DNA of 64,000 nt from Talinum fruticosum. Its lineage: Eukaryota > Streptophyta > Magnoliopsida > Caryophyllales > Talinaceae. The notes below the pieces were generated by a model. That model worked only from the letters and a program-made list of their open reading frames with translations. It was not told the DNA's origin and ran no database searches. A program made the translations under genes and the position numbers. Where the stretch lies: positions 4,664,501 through 4,728,500 of the forward strand of contig JAITYX010000011.1 of the NCBI GenBank assembly GCA_021018815.1, given 5' to 3'. Shown piece by piece: positions 47,301 to 59,645 of this stretch (position 1 is the stretch's first letter; each line of letters begins with the position of its first letter).

Positions 47301-48819
47301 TAGCCTCGGCCTCTGCCCGGTTAGGAGATCCAAAACCTGTTTTTTAATCCAAGCAATCGGAAAATAACCGGGATACGGATTCATGAAAATAAAGCATAAA
47401 AGGGAGTCGCCGATCGGCTTTTAGGATGAAAACTAACAAAAACAAAAACTCGCTCTTCCAAACTTAGTATGGGAAAACTAAGACTAAAAGAGGCTAAAAT
47501 TGACTCCATCGGTCTTTGAACCGAGAATCGATTCGGGGTGAGGGTACAAAATAGATGGAAAACCATACCATTCCGCCCGTCTAAATACGACCATTAATAG
47601 TTTGAGTAGTGAATGTAAATGATGCGAAATACACAAGCATACAACAACATGCTAAACCAAATAAAGCAACCAAAAGAATAAGAAGAAGAAAGCGAAAGGA
47701 AAAGGAAAGCGAAAAATGAAAGATTACATGGGGCAGAGAGGAATTAAAAGAACGATTACATCTCTTAAATCCACAATACGAAAAGTCAGTAAATAACGCA
47801 TAAAAATGATAAACCGTTTGAAGGATACACGATTGCCCTCAGCCCTTGTTAATCTGGATCTTTACACTCGGATCTCTTGATGCAACAACGACAAATGAAA
47901 GAAAAAGGGCTTGTTTTCATGAATTGTGTATACAGGGAGTAGTAAAGATCAATTGAATGAGTGCCCAAAGATCAAAATAACTAAATATTCTTTAGCTCTT
48001 TGCACGGATTCAACGGCGGTAAGTAGAGAAGCGATGAATGATTGATAGTAATTTTTGCAGAGTAACTTTTAGGTATGAGTGCTCTAGTTAACTTTCCGTA
48101 GCATTACACATAGGAGAAAGCCGTATGGAAATGAGAGCCAAGACTCTCTATTTATAGGAGAGGACCTAGGTCACAAATGACCTAGGGTTTGCCCTCGCTC
48201 ATCCATCCAAACAGTTGCAAATAAACCTGGCAATATTCTTCACAAGATTAAACCGGATAAAGAAGATAGAACTGGATAGCACCCTGTTGGCGGGCGCCGC
48301 CACCCGGCGCTCCTAGGGTTTCGTGCCCTAGCGTGTCTTTAAGGGATTCTCCAAGCCAAAATGCAGCGTTTCACTTAAATCTTTGGGGTTGCGAGCGCCG
48401 TCCACGACGTCGTTTTGAGGGGAAAGCTCATACGCATCACTTTGATGCTCGTGATTATGAAATGTAACGCTTTAACATCGTCTTCAGGTATTCAGCTCCT
48501 TGTCTAATTGGAAAAAAGTAAAATGAAGTATTTTGAACTTGGAATTTCCCCGCACACAGCTCTGGACTCCATTGTCTCTGAAGGCTTGGCCCGGTTCTTG
48601 GATCGCACGAAAGAACGGGGATTTGTGGATCGACCCAAGGCAAAAGGCTGTATATTTGGTGTTGGGGATTCTTTGTGGTTTACTCGGCTTATGTCGTACC
48701 AATTGAATTACAGACCGGGATCCAAATCATCAAATAGGACTCGAAATTTCCTTCATCGGGCCAACAGAATAAAATACGATAATAACTAGATAAGAGACGA
48801 CACTTTTTAGGTGTCTACA
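47301..48819 (-). repeat. Tat 3' LTR, first ~1520 bp, inverted
   Basis: On minus it begins TGTAGACACCTAAAAAGTGT at 48819, matches the 5' LTR along its length, and stops near GAGGCCGAGGCTA (about 47301), equivalent to about 41458 of the 5' LTR. TATA box at 48149-48156 (minus). It is adjacent to a polypurine tract, so it is the 3' LTR of the minus-strand pol genes at 54719-57836. Confidence 0.85.
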
Positions 48820-48821
48820 GT

Positions 48822-48835
48822 TAGCCCCCACTTTG
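48822..48835 (-). other. Tat polypurine tract
   Basis: On minus, CAAAGTGGGGGCTA lies just upstream of the LTR start at 48819. This ties the LTR to the minus-strand integrase side. Confidence 0.75.
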
Positions 48836-49466
48836 ACCGAGTCTAAAAGACGAAGGTTCAAAGTAGACAATAAAGGATACTTGCCTCGATTTTTGATATT
48901 AGGTATCGTGTGTTGCTTGGTATTGGTTATAATCGAAACCGAACTCCAAAATGGGGCCTCGACTTGATCGCAATGCATGCGTTCGAAGTCCGGTAAGAAG
49001 ATCCTAAGCTTGGCTTGATCGAGCCTAAAGCTTGGTATACTTTGATATTGAAACTTTGATCGTTCTTTGATTTAAAACTTGGTTAGATAATATGGTGTAC
49101 TAATATACTTGTTATTGTATAATCAAATTGACAAAAGTTCGAGTGTTTAACTTGAGTAATTTAGTCGAAAACAGACTAATGAAACTGTTCCGAAAAAGCT
49201 AATCAGTGGGCCCGGAAACTCCCACTTGCATGCACAAGAGGACAAAGGATCACCTACCATAGTTTGACAAGACTCCACATGCACAAGAGCACAAGAGGCG
49301 AGGCTAGGCTGCAAAGGCTGTCGCCGATAGGACCTCACGGCTCCTCGTAGCCGGCGCCGGCCAGCCTGTTGGCAAGTGTAGCCCCGGTGTGCTCTGCCGG
49401 TTCTCTTGGTCTCCCACCACTTGCTTGACCTGTCTTATATGGTTGGCTACCTTGACCGATTTTTCC

Positions 49467-49474
49467 TATAAAAG
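49467..49474 (+). promoter_or_regulatory. TATA box of the antisense plant-mobile-domain ORF
   Basis: TTTTTCCTATAAAAGGAGATG (49460-49480) contains a canonical TATAAAAG, with a CT-rich leader after it and the first plus-strand ATG at 49668. It is antisense to the Tat pol genes and separate from the LTR promoter. Confidence 0.6.
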
Positions 49475-49667
49475 GAGATGCTTGGTATGTTCATTATGCA
49501 CACTTACTCCTTTTCTTGCTCTTGCTTTCCTCTTGTGCTCTCTTACTTTGCTTCTTCTTGAAAACTAGTTGGTTCTCAAAAATCTCCTCTTCAAAATATC
49601 TAGAAGAAGAGCTCATCTTGTCGGAAGATCTAGAGTGAAACTCAAGACATTTTTCTCGAGCGGGAAT

Positions 49668-52163
49668 GGCGCCCATAGAATGAATGGAGTCCGAATGATC
49701 TCTTAGTCGAGGCCAAGAATCACGTTTCTTTGCTGGCCATTACTCCTTTGGTGAGCTAGTTGGCTTAAACTCTTTTGTTTGCTTATTTAGAGTAGTTCTT
49801 CAGCTAAAATCTTGTTGGATTTTTGTCTTATAGAAATGCTCGATTCGGAGTAGTGGAGTCATTCCTAAATTCATGGAGACTTGCAAGAGGATGAACTTTC
49901 CTCTAGAAGAAGTCATGCACAAGTGCCGGGTTTGGTCCTCTTACTGATAAAAGGGAGAGGGATCCCATTAGGGCCATTAGTGAGTGCTTTTGGGACACCA
50001 TTAACACTTTTTACCTTCCCTTTGGTGAAATGACAATAACACCTTTTGATTTTTCCGTTTTATCCGATTTGGACTTCTCGGGGAGCCTCTAGCCTATGAC
50101 CAGAACTTGTATAAAAATCATGACTATCTTTGTCATCTCTTTGGCCCTGTACCAAAAAGTTTCCCCATGATAATTGTTTTAAGTATACCGTTCTCTTTGA
50201 GACCCTTGAGGATGTGAGGTTCTAGTCTCAACACTTCCCTCAACAAGAAGTCCGGATTGTGCTTGCTCTTCTCTTGAGTACAATCCTCTTTTCCGACTAA
50301 GCTGTTAAGGTTCATGTTCACTATTTGGTGAACTTAGTGGACCTTGACAAAATAAAGGAGCTCAAATGGGGTGCTCCTGCATACACTTGCCTCATTAGGG
50401 GCATCCTTGCCGGTGTGCGGCACACATGACCGAAGCCGGATTCAACCAATTATCTACCATTGAATGGCTTGTGGAAGATTATTGAGGTATGCTCAAGGTC
50501 TCCTTTTATTTGATATATATGTTCTTTATCTTGTGTGGATAAAAGAAATCTTACTTGATTTGCAAAAATGCAATCGTGGTTGTATGAATATTGCCCATAT
50601 CTCTCTCACGATTCAACAAATCGTCCCGTATTTCTGGCCTCCGTATCGTGGGCTAATGTCTATCTTGAATGATGTAACATTCATGGGATAGACTTCTTAA
50701 GATCATCCCTTAAGCATGTGACTTCGGTATGCTTCTCTAATCTTAAGATTTGCTCCAAAATATGTTTTAGAAGAATTTTTACCACACTTTTAGTATTCTG
50801 CCCCTGCCCACGGTCTGTGCCACTGCCTGTGGTGGACTCTAGCCTTGAATATTCACTATTTTTTCATCTCGTTTTCTTGCTGTCTTTGATTCTTGCTAGC
50901 TAATTCCTTCACAAACTTTGAATGTAGGCCAACTTCCATCCTTGGGCCCATCTCCAACTTACCCAAAGTGTCATTGTGGCACGAGAATTAAGTGAAAGAA
51001 GGATCTTATTTGAAGGTTCTTTTGGATTTTGTCTGTTATCTTGGGGAGAGAGTCACTCCTTAAATTCGAGTCAACATGTGACCTCCATTTGTTGCAATCG
51101 ATCCACCTCCAACCATGTTCTATTTTCGTTCCCTTCATCCGAATGAGCAATCGGCTGCTATCATGGGGTATCCTTTTACCTCATTTCGAACTTGACCACA
51201 TCCTACGCCCACCATGCAGCTCGGATCATGACCCAGCTGGTGAATTCTCAACTTCTTTCTTGTCATAGCTTGAATTTCTTGTGTGTAAATTAATCTTCAT
51301 CTTTTGGCATCTCACTCCTGCGGACATCCATATCCCGAGTCTTGATGTGGATGTTACTCTTCCCAAGAAATCTCCTCGTTATGTACGAATTCTTGAAATT
51401 CGGGAAGAAGAATGTGTTTGGCATCACTTCCCTAGGAATTGGCAAGGGGTAAGAGTTTTATGCTCTTTTCTTTTAGTTGCATGCTAAACGTACTTTACTC
51501 ACTGAAATCATCGAATAAACTTTGCAAGTACGACCAGGAGCAATCTAGGACCATGTCTATCGATTTCAATTTGCTCTCCTGGGAGTCCGAACTTCGTCAC
51601 TAGGCGATCCTTCTCTACTTTCCAAGTAAGTTCTTAATTAGTGGAGTGCTAATTTTATTGAGCTTTTAGTGGTTGCTAATTGCCCAATCATTCTTGTACG
51701 GACGCTGATCTAGAACACCTTACTCCGGTAGTCTTCCTGGTGTACCCGGGCACAAACACACCCAACCAGCCAACAAGCACCTTCTAGTAGTACTGCTAGA
51801 CAAGGTTCTTTACTGTGTTCTTCACGACGTGTGCATCATAGGACTACTTCCAATGCAGGACCTACCACTTCCGGGTCTAGTGCTTCCGATGCGAGACCTA
51901 GCTTTTCCGAGGAGAGCTTAAACATCTTGCCCCTACGGGCTTTTGACCGTCAAGGAAATCCTCTTTACTTCCCTCGGTCTTCGTACAGCAGGTCAACCCA
52001 TGAATCTTCAAAATCTTGGGACCATGGAGGTAGCTCTTATCAAGGCGATAAAGGTGTTCGGTTCTCCACATCCGTCTTGGATGACTTCGAGAATTACATC
52101 TTTGATGACGACTCGATGGTGATGCTTATAAGATTTCTTGCTGCTTCCATCATTGATGATTAG
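49668..52163 (+). pseudogene. Antisense ORF with plant mobile domain (PMD) similarity, probably intron-containing
   Basis: The third frame gives FWDTINTFYLPFGEMTITPF (49989-50048), DFSVLSDLDFSGEPL and KWGAPAYTCLIRGILAG (about 50364-50418). The first two match the LPFGEMTITL-type core of plant mobile domain proteins; the third matches their WG..L..LYR segment. Intron-like sites include GTATGC after ATTGAG (50487) with TGTAG/GCC (50927), GTAAGAG (51449) and GTAAGT (51626). The 3' part has a Ser-rich tail, SSSASDARPSF-like text and VLDDFENYIFDDDS (about 52075-52120). Plant mobile domain proteins include MAIN and MAIL1, and relatives in Tat-like Ty3 elements are known. Stops and shifts show decay. 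Boundaries are approximate. Confidence 0.6.
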
Positions 52164-53639
52164 GCAGCCCCTTGTAGGATGTTTATTTATTTAGTATTTT
52201 CTTTGTAATGAGGATTCTTATGCAACGGGATGAGATACAAGACTCAATTCTAAGAAGTGAATTAATGCACAAAACTTAGAAAGAAAAATTACAAAGACCA
52301 ATAAAAAAATGCACTAGCTCCCATTCCCTCAAAAAGAAAATAATAAAAAGAAACAAGGAAAATCTCAAGTGCATGGTCCAAAATAATAACACGGTTAGCA
52401 CAATGGGCCGAGGCAAAAATAAAATGGCTCAAGGAGTGCTCGGGCCAAAGAAAACCGCAGAAACAAGTCGGCCAATGGCCGTGGTTGGTGCTCGCCAGCC
52501 ACGAAACCCGTGGTGTCGGCGATCGCTCGGTGATTGAGTTGTAGTATGACTCTAAAAACTCCAAAAACCCCCTCTAAATAGGATCAACGTCGGTGCTAAA
52601 AAGATGCCTAACTCAAAAAGCTTTCGCGAACCAAATTAAGGGCACACCATATCCTCTTCTTCCCCTCAAAACAAAAAACATGAACTTCATGACTGAGCTA
52701 ACACTCGTGGATGCACTAGATGAGTAATATGGATAGATTCAGATTATCCACTTATGTGTTGAATGTTCTTTTCAGCATTCACCAGGTGAAGGTCTATTGG
52801 ACCTTTTCAAGGGATGTTGTGGCCTCATCGGGATCCTCACCACCATATCTTTAGGTTTGGGGATAAGGAACTATGCCCCCTGCCTGAAAAATCTGATGCC
52901 ATATGAGGTAGTTATAGGTGAACAAAACCAGCTATACCCAAATCATCGGAAAATCTTCACGAGACGTACAAATATTTGTTAAAACTAAACAATAAGAATC
53001 TAGGGTTAATTCTCATTGAGAAATGAGTAAATCGACCAACTTGATGAAACACTATCGAAACATGTATGCTCATGCTGAAGCAATCATCATCCCGAGGCGG
53101 TAGGCTATTATCACCTGTTTGATCGATGGATTCCTGCTGGTAGAATGTCATGGGGACTTGGCACCAGCGGCACTATTAAGTTTAGTGGAACAATTAGAGA
53201 ATTATTGTTCTCTAACTCCCTAATAGTTGCTTGAGACAATCAAAAATTTAGATCGGGTTGAAGCAAATTCTAAGGAAGACTTCTCCGAGAGCCCCTCGTC
53301 ATTGCAGGTAAGCACATAACAACGAACGAGAGCAAGTAACGTGAACTGGTCGGTGGCGCCAGCCATAAATCGCATTGTCGGCGCCACCGAGGCTGAAACG
53401 CCTCCGGTGCACGCCGAAAAGGCTCTAAATTTTGCTTCTGTCCAGTTATTGCTATTTTCCATTTTTTATTAATTTTGCTCCTATTGGGCCTAAAAAGTTG
53501 GATAATGGTCGTGCAGGACACTAATTTTGATTTTGCATATGTGATGTGCGGATCTGGTTAATGGAGCACTTGAAATCGATTCGAGGCTTCGCCAAAAGTT
53601 GATGCATACTTAGCTAGTCACTTACGCCAGTAAAACGAA
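52164..53639. other. Stretch between the two PMD-like segments
   Basis: No convincing protein match on either strand. It carries GC-rich patches with GCCAGCC and GGTGTCGGCG text (52480-52520, 53345-53400), also seen in the Tat LTRs. It may be intron or decayed 3' region of the Tat element. Confidence 0.35.
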
Positions 53640-53990
53640 CCGCGGTGGTAGTTGATCACCCGACTTCTTGGTGGGAGGAATACCTCAAGAATCATAGTAA
53701 CGACGTACTTTGGTATGTTAAGCACTCGGAAGGTGGCCCAGTTCAAAACACATACCTCATAGCACCCTTTCATACGTTTACTTGGCTTGGAAAATAGTAC
53801 ATACTACTTCCCTGGCCATGTGTTGCGGCAGATGGGAAGAGAGCAAATAATACCTTTATTGGATCGCATCCGGCCGGCTACATTTGAATTGTTCAAAGGA
53901 TATGGTAGCTCTAATCGGACAAAGTCGTGGCTCGAATACTCGGAGGAGCCTACCAAAGTTGTTAACACTTGCGGACTTGTAGGCACCTGA
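53640..53990 (+). pseudogene. Second PMD-like segment (C-terminal type)
   Basis: Plus-strand frames read TSWWEEYLKNHSNDVLWYVK (about 53658-53720) and, after a shift, YYFPGHVLRQMGREQIIP (53802-53855), FELFKGYGSS and WLEYSEEP. The P..VLRQ.G..Q.IP pattern is the usual end of plant mobile domains. It lies 1.5 kb beyond the Ser-rich tail of the preceding ORF, so it may be a distal exon or part of a second copy. A Lys-rich tail (about 54175-54285) follows. Confidence 0.5.
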
Positions 53991-54718
53991 AGGCACACCC
54001 AACACTTATGTGTCTCCCTATTATCCGGAGTGGATAATAGAAGTAGATCCCCAACGGCATAAGGCACCGAGAAGCAGAGAGATGAATCCTGAAGAAGTTC
54101 TCCGTACTACGCCCCTCTCCAAATTCGTGAAATAAACTCTCCGATGGCTGAACGCATCCTTTGAAGAGAAACTGAAGCCAAAAAGTTGAAGAAAAAAGGG
54201 TCCGCACAATTTAAGAACCGAAGGAATGCACCCGAGATAAAAAAGTCGAGTCTAGTGAACCTAAAGGAAAGAAAGTAAAGATAGACTAGGGATTACATTC
54301 TTAGGATAGAATAAAAGAAAAGGAGGTTTAGTTCTGCCTTTTTAGAACAAGTGTTATTAATATTTTACAAGTAGTGTACTTGCAATTATTTCCCTTTATT
54401 AGCTATATATTTAGGTAAGTTGTAGGCTTACCTAGTATTAAATGAAAATAAGTATTATGCTATACTCGTTACATTTTATCGCTAACCTAGAGGTAAAAAT
54501 AAAATAAATTGGATCGCCTAATTGGAGCGCCCTTAAAATACATAGAAGACACGAATGGACCGCCTAATAAGGCCGCCCGGGAAGTAAATAAGGGACCATG
54601 TAATTGGACGGTTGAAAACGAATTGTAGAATCAAAGGAAAGACCTCGGCTCGGCCAGCCCACCGTTGTCCGGGTGGTGACCGTGCCCGCCATGGTCGGTC
54701 TCATCGCCTAGGGTCGTG

Positions 54719-55960
54719 CTAGACATAATACTTCTTTAGCCGATATATGTTTCTGTATCGAAAAATCTCTTCTCCATCCAAATCAGTTAATTTTACCGCT
54801 CTACCAAGTAAGATATGACTAAGTACAAACATCCCTTGCCAATTGGGCTTAAATTTCCCTCGTGGGTCTTGAATTGCCGCTTTTATCTCCTTAAGGACCA
54901 AATACCCAATTTGTAGATTTTGAGGCTTAACTTTCTTATTAAATTCCCTAGATATACGAGCCTGGTATATTTGGACATTGTGCGAGGAGTTGAGGTACCT
55001 GTCATCCAACAATACTAACTCTTCATAGCGTGCTTTGGCCCATTCTCGCTTCGGAATCGGCTGTCAGCAATTATCCTTAATGAGGGAATGACAATCTCGA
55101 TTGGAAGGACTAATTCCATGCCATAAACTAGAGAGTAAGGCGTTGCTTCCGTAGAGGTTCTAATAGAAGTTCTATAGCCCCACAAAGCAAAAGGCATCTT
55201 CTCAGGCCAATCCTTATAAGTAATTTCCATCTTTTCTACTATCTTCCGAATATTTTTTTAGCAGCCTCAACTCGCTCCATTGGCTTGAGGGCGATAGAGG
55301 GAAGATTTATGATGTTAGATTTTGTACTTATCTAACAAATCTGCTACTTTCTTCTTAAAATGGCTACCATGATAACTTATCAGCTTGTGGGGCACCCCAT
55401 AACAACAGATGATATTTCGGGTAATGAATTTATCTACCTGTTTCGACGTCAAAGTTGCATAAGAAGCCACCTCTACCCATTTAGTGAAGTAGTTGATTAT
55501 TACTAACATAAATTCATGATTGCCTGTTCCTTTAGAGGCCACCTTTCCAATGATATCTATTCCTAAGTCGAGAATGGCCAGGGAGAAGCTAATGTTGTGA
55601 GAAATGATGGCGATTGGTGTTGTAAATTTGCATACACCTAACATTTATGGCACCTTTTAACAAAATCTTGACGATCCGATGCCATGGTCAACCAATAATA
55701 ACCGAGTCTCCGAACTTTCCGGACCAACATCTTACCATTCATATGAGGTCCGCACTCCACACCATGAATCTCTTCCATGATGCACTTTACTTCATGTTGA
55801 TTGACGCAAAGTAAGCTAATCCCAAAATTGGCTTTCTTGTACAGCTTGCCTCTTATTGATGAAGAATTGGGCAACCAACATCCCGATATCTCGTTGGGCT
55901 CTAGGTATGGAGTCCAAGGCATATTCTTGTTTATCCGGATATTGATAAATGTCATGATAC
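54719..55960 (-). pseudogene. Tat integrase (inverted)
   Basis: Zinc finger: EIHGVECGPHMNGKMLVRKV and later CHKC (about 55640-55780), an HHCC pattern. Core: LDLGIDIIGKVASKG (about 55530-55575, first Asp). The second catalytic Asp, expected in an ISDNGSHF context, is Tyr here (ISYHGSHF, about 55355-55380). RVEAAKK lies in the third-acid region (about 55260-55280). The C-terminal part includes PFALWGYRTSIRTSTEATPY (about 55143-55202) and DPRGKFKPNWQGMF (about 54827-54868). Several frames are needed. Confidence 0.85.
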
Positions 55961-56049
55961 CAACTGGTATGGCTAGTATTAGACACTTCTAACGTACGGA
56001 CGTGTGCGGGGTGACTTCGTCGCTTAATGTGGACGGACATTGAATGAAT

Positions 56050-56570
56050 GCCGAGTAGGGATATTGATCATGGATGCTAACTTAGTGCATCTGCGAATTG
56101 GTTATCATCCCTAGGACGGTATGTGAAGGAGATGTTCTTAAAGTGCTTAGAAAATTCTATTAGGTATGCTTGATAGGGTGCCAAAGCTTCACTATGTACG
56201 TTCCACCTTTGCGAAATCTAATTGATGATCAAACTGGAGTCACCGAAGACCCCGATATTCTGGACCCCTATCTTTATATCGGCTTCAAGTCTTGTGATGC
56301 AAGTTTTGTACTCCACAGCATTATTGGTGACTTTGAAGTCTAGTTTGACTGAAATGGGAGTATGCGCTCCCTCCGGTAAGACTAGAAGAATTCCTACTCC
56401 AAAGCCCTTCGATTGGAAACGCCATCAAAGTACATCGTCCAAATGTCCACCTCTATTTGTAAAATGTCTTTGTCTAGAAAGTCAAGGTGTTTGGGTTGCG
56501 ATTCAGGTACAGGTAGATTAGCTAAGAACTCGACACTATCCTTCCTTTGATCACTTTTTGAGGGATAAAC
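56050..56570 (-). pseudogene. Tat second RNase H (aRNH-type)
   Basis: Across frames, DIWTMYFDG (about 56425-56455), GVGILLVLPEGAHTPISVKL (56341-56400), NNAVEYKTCITRLEADIKIG (about 56265-56325) and GVFGDSSLIINQ (about 56220-56255) give the D-E-D pattern of a second RNase H. A duplicate RNase H of this kind after the RT-linked one is a hallmark of the Tat/Ogre lineage. Confidence 0.75.
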
Positions 56571-56700
56571 TTGAGTTCAAATTCATGACAATCCATCTCG
56601 CTATCTAGCTACTCGAATTGGTTGCTCAAGTATGTACTTAATAGGATTCATAGGTGCCACCAAATGTACCGTGTGGGCTAACATGTAGTGTTTGAGCTTC

Positions 56701-57836
56701 TTAGTAGCTTAGACTAGTGCCACCAGATGTCTTCTGTAATGGCATGTATCTAGTTTCATAATCAAGGAACTTCTTACTTAGATAGTAGATCGCGAGTTCT
56801 TCTTTCACATCTCGTTGAGCTAGCATGGCTCCCATTACCGTCTCCGTCGTGGTGAGATACGAAGCAAATTTCCCTGGTTGGGGTGGAACTAATACTGGAG
56901 GATTAGCTAGGTATTCCTCAATCTTCTCGAATGCTTGTTGGCATTCGATAGCCCAAATGGGCTCACATACTTTCTTGAAAATAGGTTCACGTGACCATAG
57001 TCGGTTTTGATATAAAACGACCGATGTACTCGTAAACATCCAAGGAAACCCCTTATCTCTTTTTCTGTGCTTAGCGGAGGGATCTCCTGAATGGCTTTGA
57101 TCTTGGATGGATCAACTTTAATTCCTCTAAGACAGAAAACATACCCTAGTAGTTTACATGAGGTTACTCCAAAGACACACTTTTGAGGATTAAGGCGCAT
57201 GTTGTATTTCTTGAGTCTCCGGAAGAATTTTCTTAGGTTGGATAGGTGCCCTGTCCTATCTTTGGACTTTATGATCATATCATCCATGTAAACATCAACT
57301 TCTTTGTGGATCATGTCATGCAATAAGGTTGTTGTTGTCCATTGATACATTGCACCGCCGTTCTTGAGCCCAAATAGCATCACCACATAACAGTAAGTCC
57401 CTCATTAAGTGATGAAGGTAGTCTTTTCCATATCTTCTTCAACCATCTTTACCCGATTAGACCTGGAATAACTGTCCATGAACGATAGCAAAGCATGACC
57501 CACTGTATTATCTACAAGGAGGTCAATGTGAGGCAACAAAAATCATCTTTGGGGCTGGTTTTATTCAAATCCTTGAAGCCGACACACATACGAACCATGT
57601 CGTCTTTCTTCGAATCGGAACTATATTTGCTACGCACCGAGGATAGTGAACTATCCTTAATGAACCCAGCCTCTAACTGCTTATAGACGTCTACCTTAAT
57701 CTTCAAAGTCCATTTTGGTTTCATTCTCCTCAACTTCGCTTAATTGGCTTAGCATATTCGTAAAGCAAGATTTTATGTTCTCGCTATACTCGGATCTATA
57801 CCCGTCATGTCTTTGTAGGACCATGCAAAGACATCT
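56701..57836 (-). pseudogene. Tat reverse transcriptase and RT-linked RNase H (inverted)
   Basis: It starts just inside the inversion breakpoint as DVFAWSYKDMTGIDPSI (about 57785-57836). KLRRMKPKWTLKIKVDVYKQ (57678-57737), DMVRMCVGFKDLNKTSPKDD, FGLKNGGAMYQ and the catalytic YMDD (57290-57279) follow. GYVFCLRGIKVDPSKIKAIQ and RGFLGCL close the RT thumb. RNase H text follows: NPPVLVPPQPGKFASYLTTT and LAIYYLSKKFLDYETRYMPL. Frames shift at about 57512 and 57040. Confidence 0.88.
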
Positions 57837-57838
57837 AT

Positions 57839-59645
57839 ATAGAACACTCCATCCACTTCAAGCTTACACTTTAAGAAGTAAATCCAGCACATTCTCGTAA
57901 AATTATCAATAAAAAGAATACAATTAAGGCTACCTTGCAGTGATGGAGTTCTTTGAGGTCCAAGCAACATTAGTGTGTATTAGATGCAGCTTTTCTAAAA
58001 CTCTCCAGGTTGATTTAGGAAATGACCTCCTGTGTTGTTTACAAAATTGACAAGCACTACAATTTGGTAAATAATCGGCAAAACTTGGCAGCCCTTTTGT
58101 CATATCCTTCTCTGTCGGCTTCAGCATTCTTTGAATGTGGCAATGGCCCAACCTTTTGTGCCAAATTTCAGTAACATCATCCTTTGCGGAATAAACCATG
58201 TGTTCTCCTTCCATAAGATCGAATAAAAAGCTTCTTCTCATCATTTTCACTTGCAAAATATCATTCCCACAAACATCATAATTATGGCAATATGGGTTAT
58301 GAAAGAACATCTTGAATCCTTTTTCAAGCAACTAACCAATGCTCAACAAATATTGATCTGTTTCGTGTACATAAAGAACATATGAAATTATTTTTGTACC
58401 TGAATTAGTTGTGATTCCACTCGTGCCTTTTCCTTTCGCAAGGATGTATCTCCCATCTCCAATTTTGATCTTTGTAGTAGCTCTGAGATTTTAACTCCTC
58501 GAAGAGAGTTTTATCATAGGTCATGTGATTTGTGCAACCACTATCAATCAACCAACTTTCTGCGTTGTTCGTCTTACTCGAAAAACACTTTGCTATAAAA
58601 ATGTGATCTTCAACAACTTCAACAAGCAACTTGAGCAGTTACTTGAGCGAGTTGGAGATTCCGCTTCATGCTTTATATATTTGTTGTTACAAATGACAAC
58701 TTCGTGTCCAAGTTGATTGCACTTTGTGTACTTTGCATCTGGTCTCCTTCAACATTTAAATTGTGGATGTCCTTTTTTGTCGCAATGCCGACATGGTGGG
58801 TAATTCTTCTTTGTGTTACGCTTGTAATGACCTTGGCTGTTTGATTGAACTTCACTGCTGGAAGTCTGATTTTTTCGGAAAGTTTTCTTTCTCTTCCCGC
58901 ATCGTGGTGCTTTTCTTGCAACACTCCTTCTACAACACCATTCTCGCCTCTTAAGCCTCCGTTGGTCTTGAGCTTGCAGTGCATGTAACAATTCTACCAA
59001 AGTCATTTTGGAAAGATCCTTTGTGTTCTCCAAGGCACTTATCAAAGCTTCGTAACACTCAGTGCATAATCATAAGTATCTTCTCTACAATTCGAGAATC
59101 TGCAAATGTAGTACCCAAGTAGCCTTACCTTGTTGGCAATGCTCAAGCAAATTATCCGAGTACTCTTTGATAGTCTCGGATTCATTCATCTTTTACAGCT
59201 CAAACTCTCTTATCAGATTGAGCACTTGTATACCCTTAATCCTCTCATTTCCAAGCATACTCACTTTTGAGATAGTCCCAAATACTTTTTGCTTCTTTTA
59301 GGGACTTGATCCGTGTAAAAATGGTTGTTGAAACAGACAATAACAGACATGTTTTTGCCTTTGACTTCTTGGTTCTTTTCTCTTTGTTGCTTTTGATCTA
59401 AGCCATGGTGGGATTGTTTGGTAGTGGAGGTATTTCATAATCCTTTTCCACGGCTTCCCAAAGATCCAAAGCCTCTAAGTAAGTCTCCATTCTCACTGCC
59501 CAAAGCTGGTAATTTTCTCCATCAAAAACAGGTGGAGCTATTGAAGAGAGGTTGATTTCTGCATTCATTTTCTCTAAGTGTTTGTTTTTCTTTCATAGGC
59601 CCCTTAAAAAGAGATCTAGATCGGTATTTTCCCATTGATGTGGCC
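57839..59645 (-). pseudogene. Copia fragment, 5' half (gag, protease, integrase N-terminus)
   Basis: The gag start MNAEINLSSIAPPVFDGENY lies at 59566. It continues with a zinc-knuckle zone (CRHCDKKGHPQFKC, about 58750-58790) and protease SWLIDSGCTNHMTYD (about 58525-58570; DSG intact). WHKRLGHCHIQRM (about 58125-58165), SACQFCKQHRRSFPKS (about 58015-58065) and CWIYFLKCK (about 57865-57895) complete the integrase N-terminus. It stops at 57839 exactly where the half at 46176 starts. No LTR is attached at either end. In the un-flipped element it lies within the Tat 3' LTR. Confidence 0.85.

Noticed and set aside
47301..57836. A separate minus-strand Ty3 element next to the plus-strand one
   Set aside because: It lacks its own 5' LTR, gag and protease, while the plus-strand element lacks RT, integrase and most of its 3' LTR. 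The inversion model joins them exactly.
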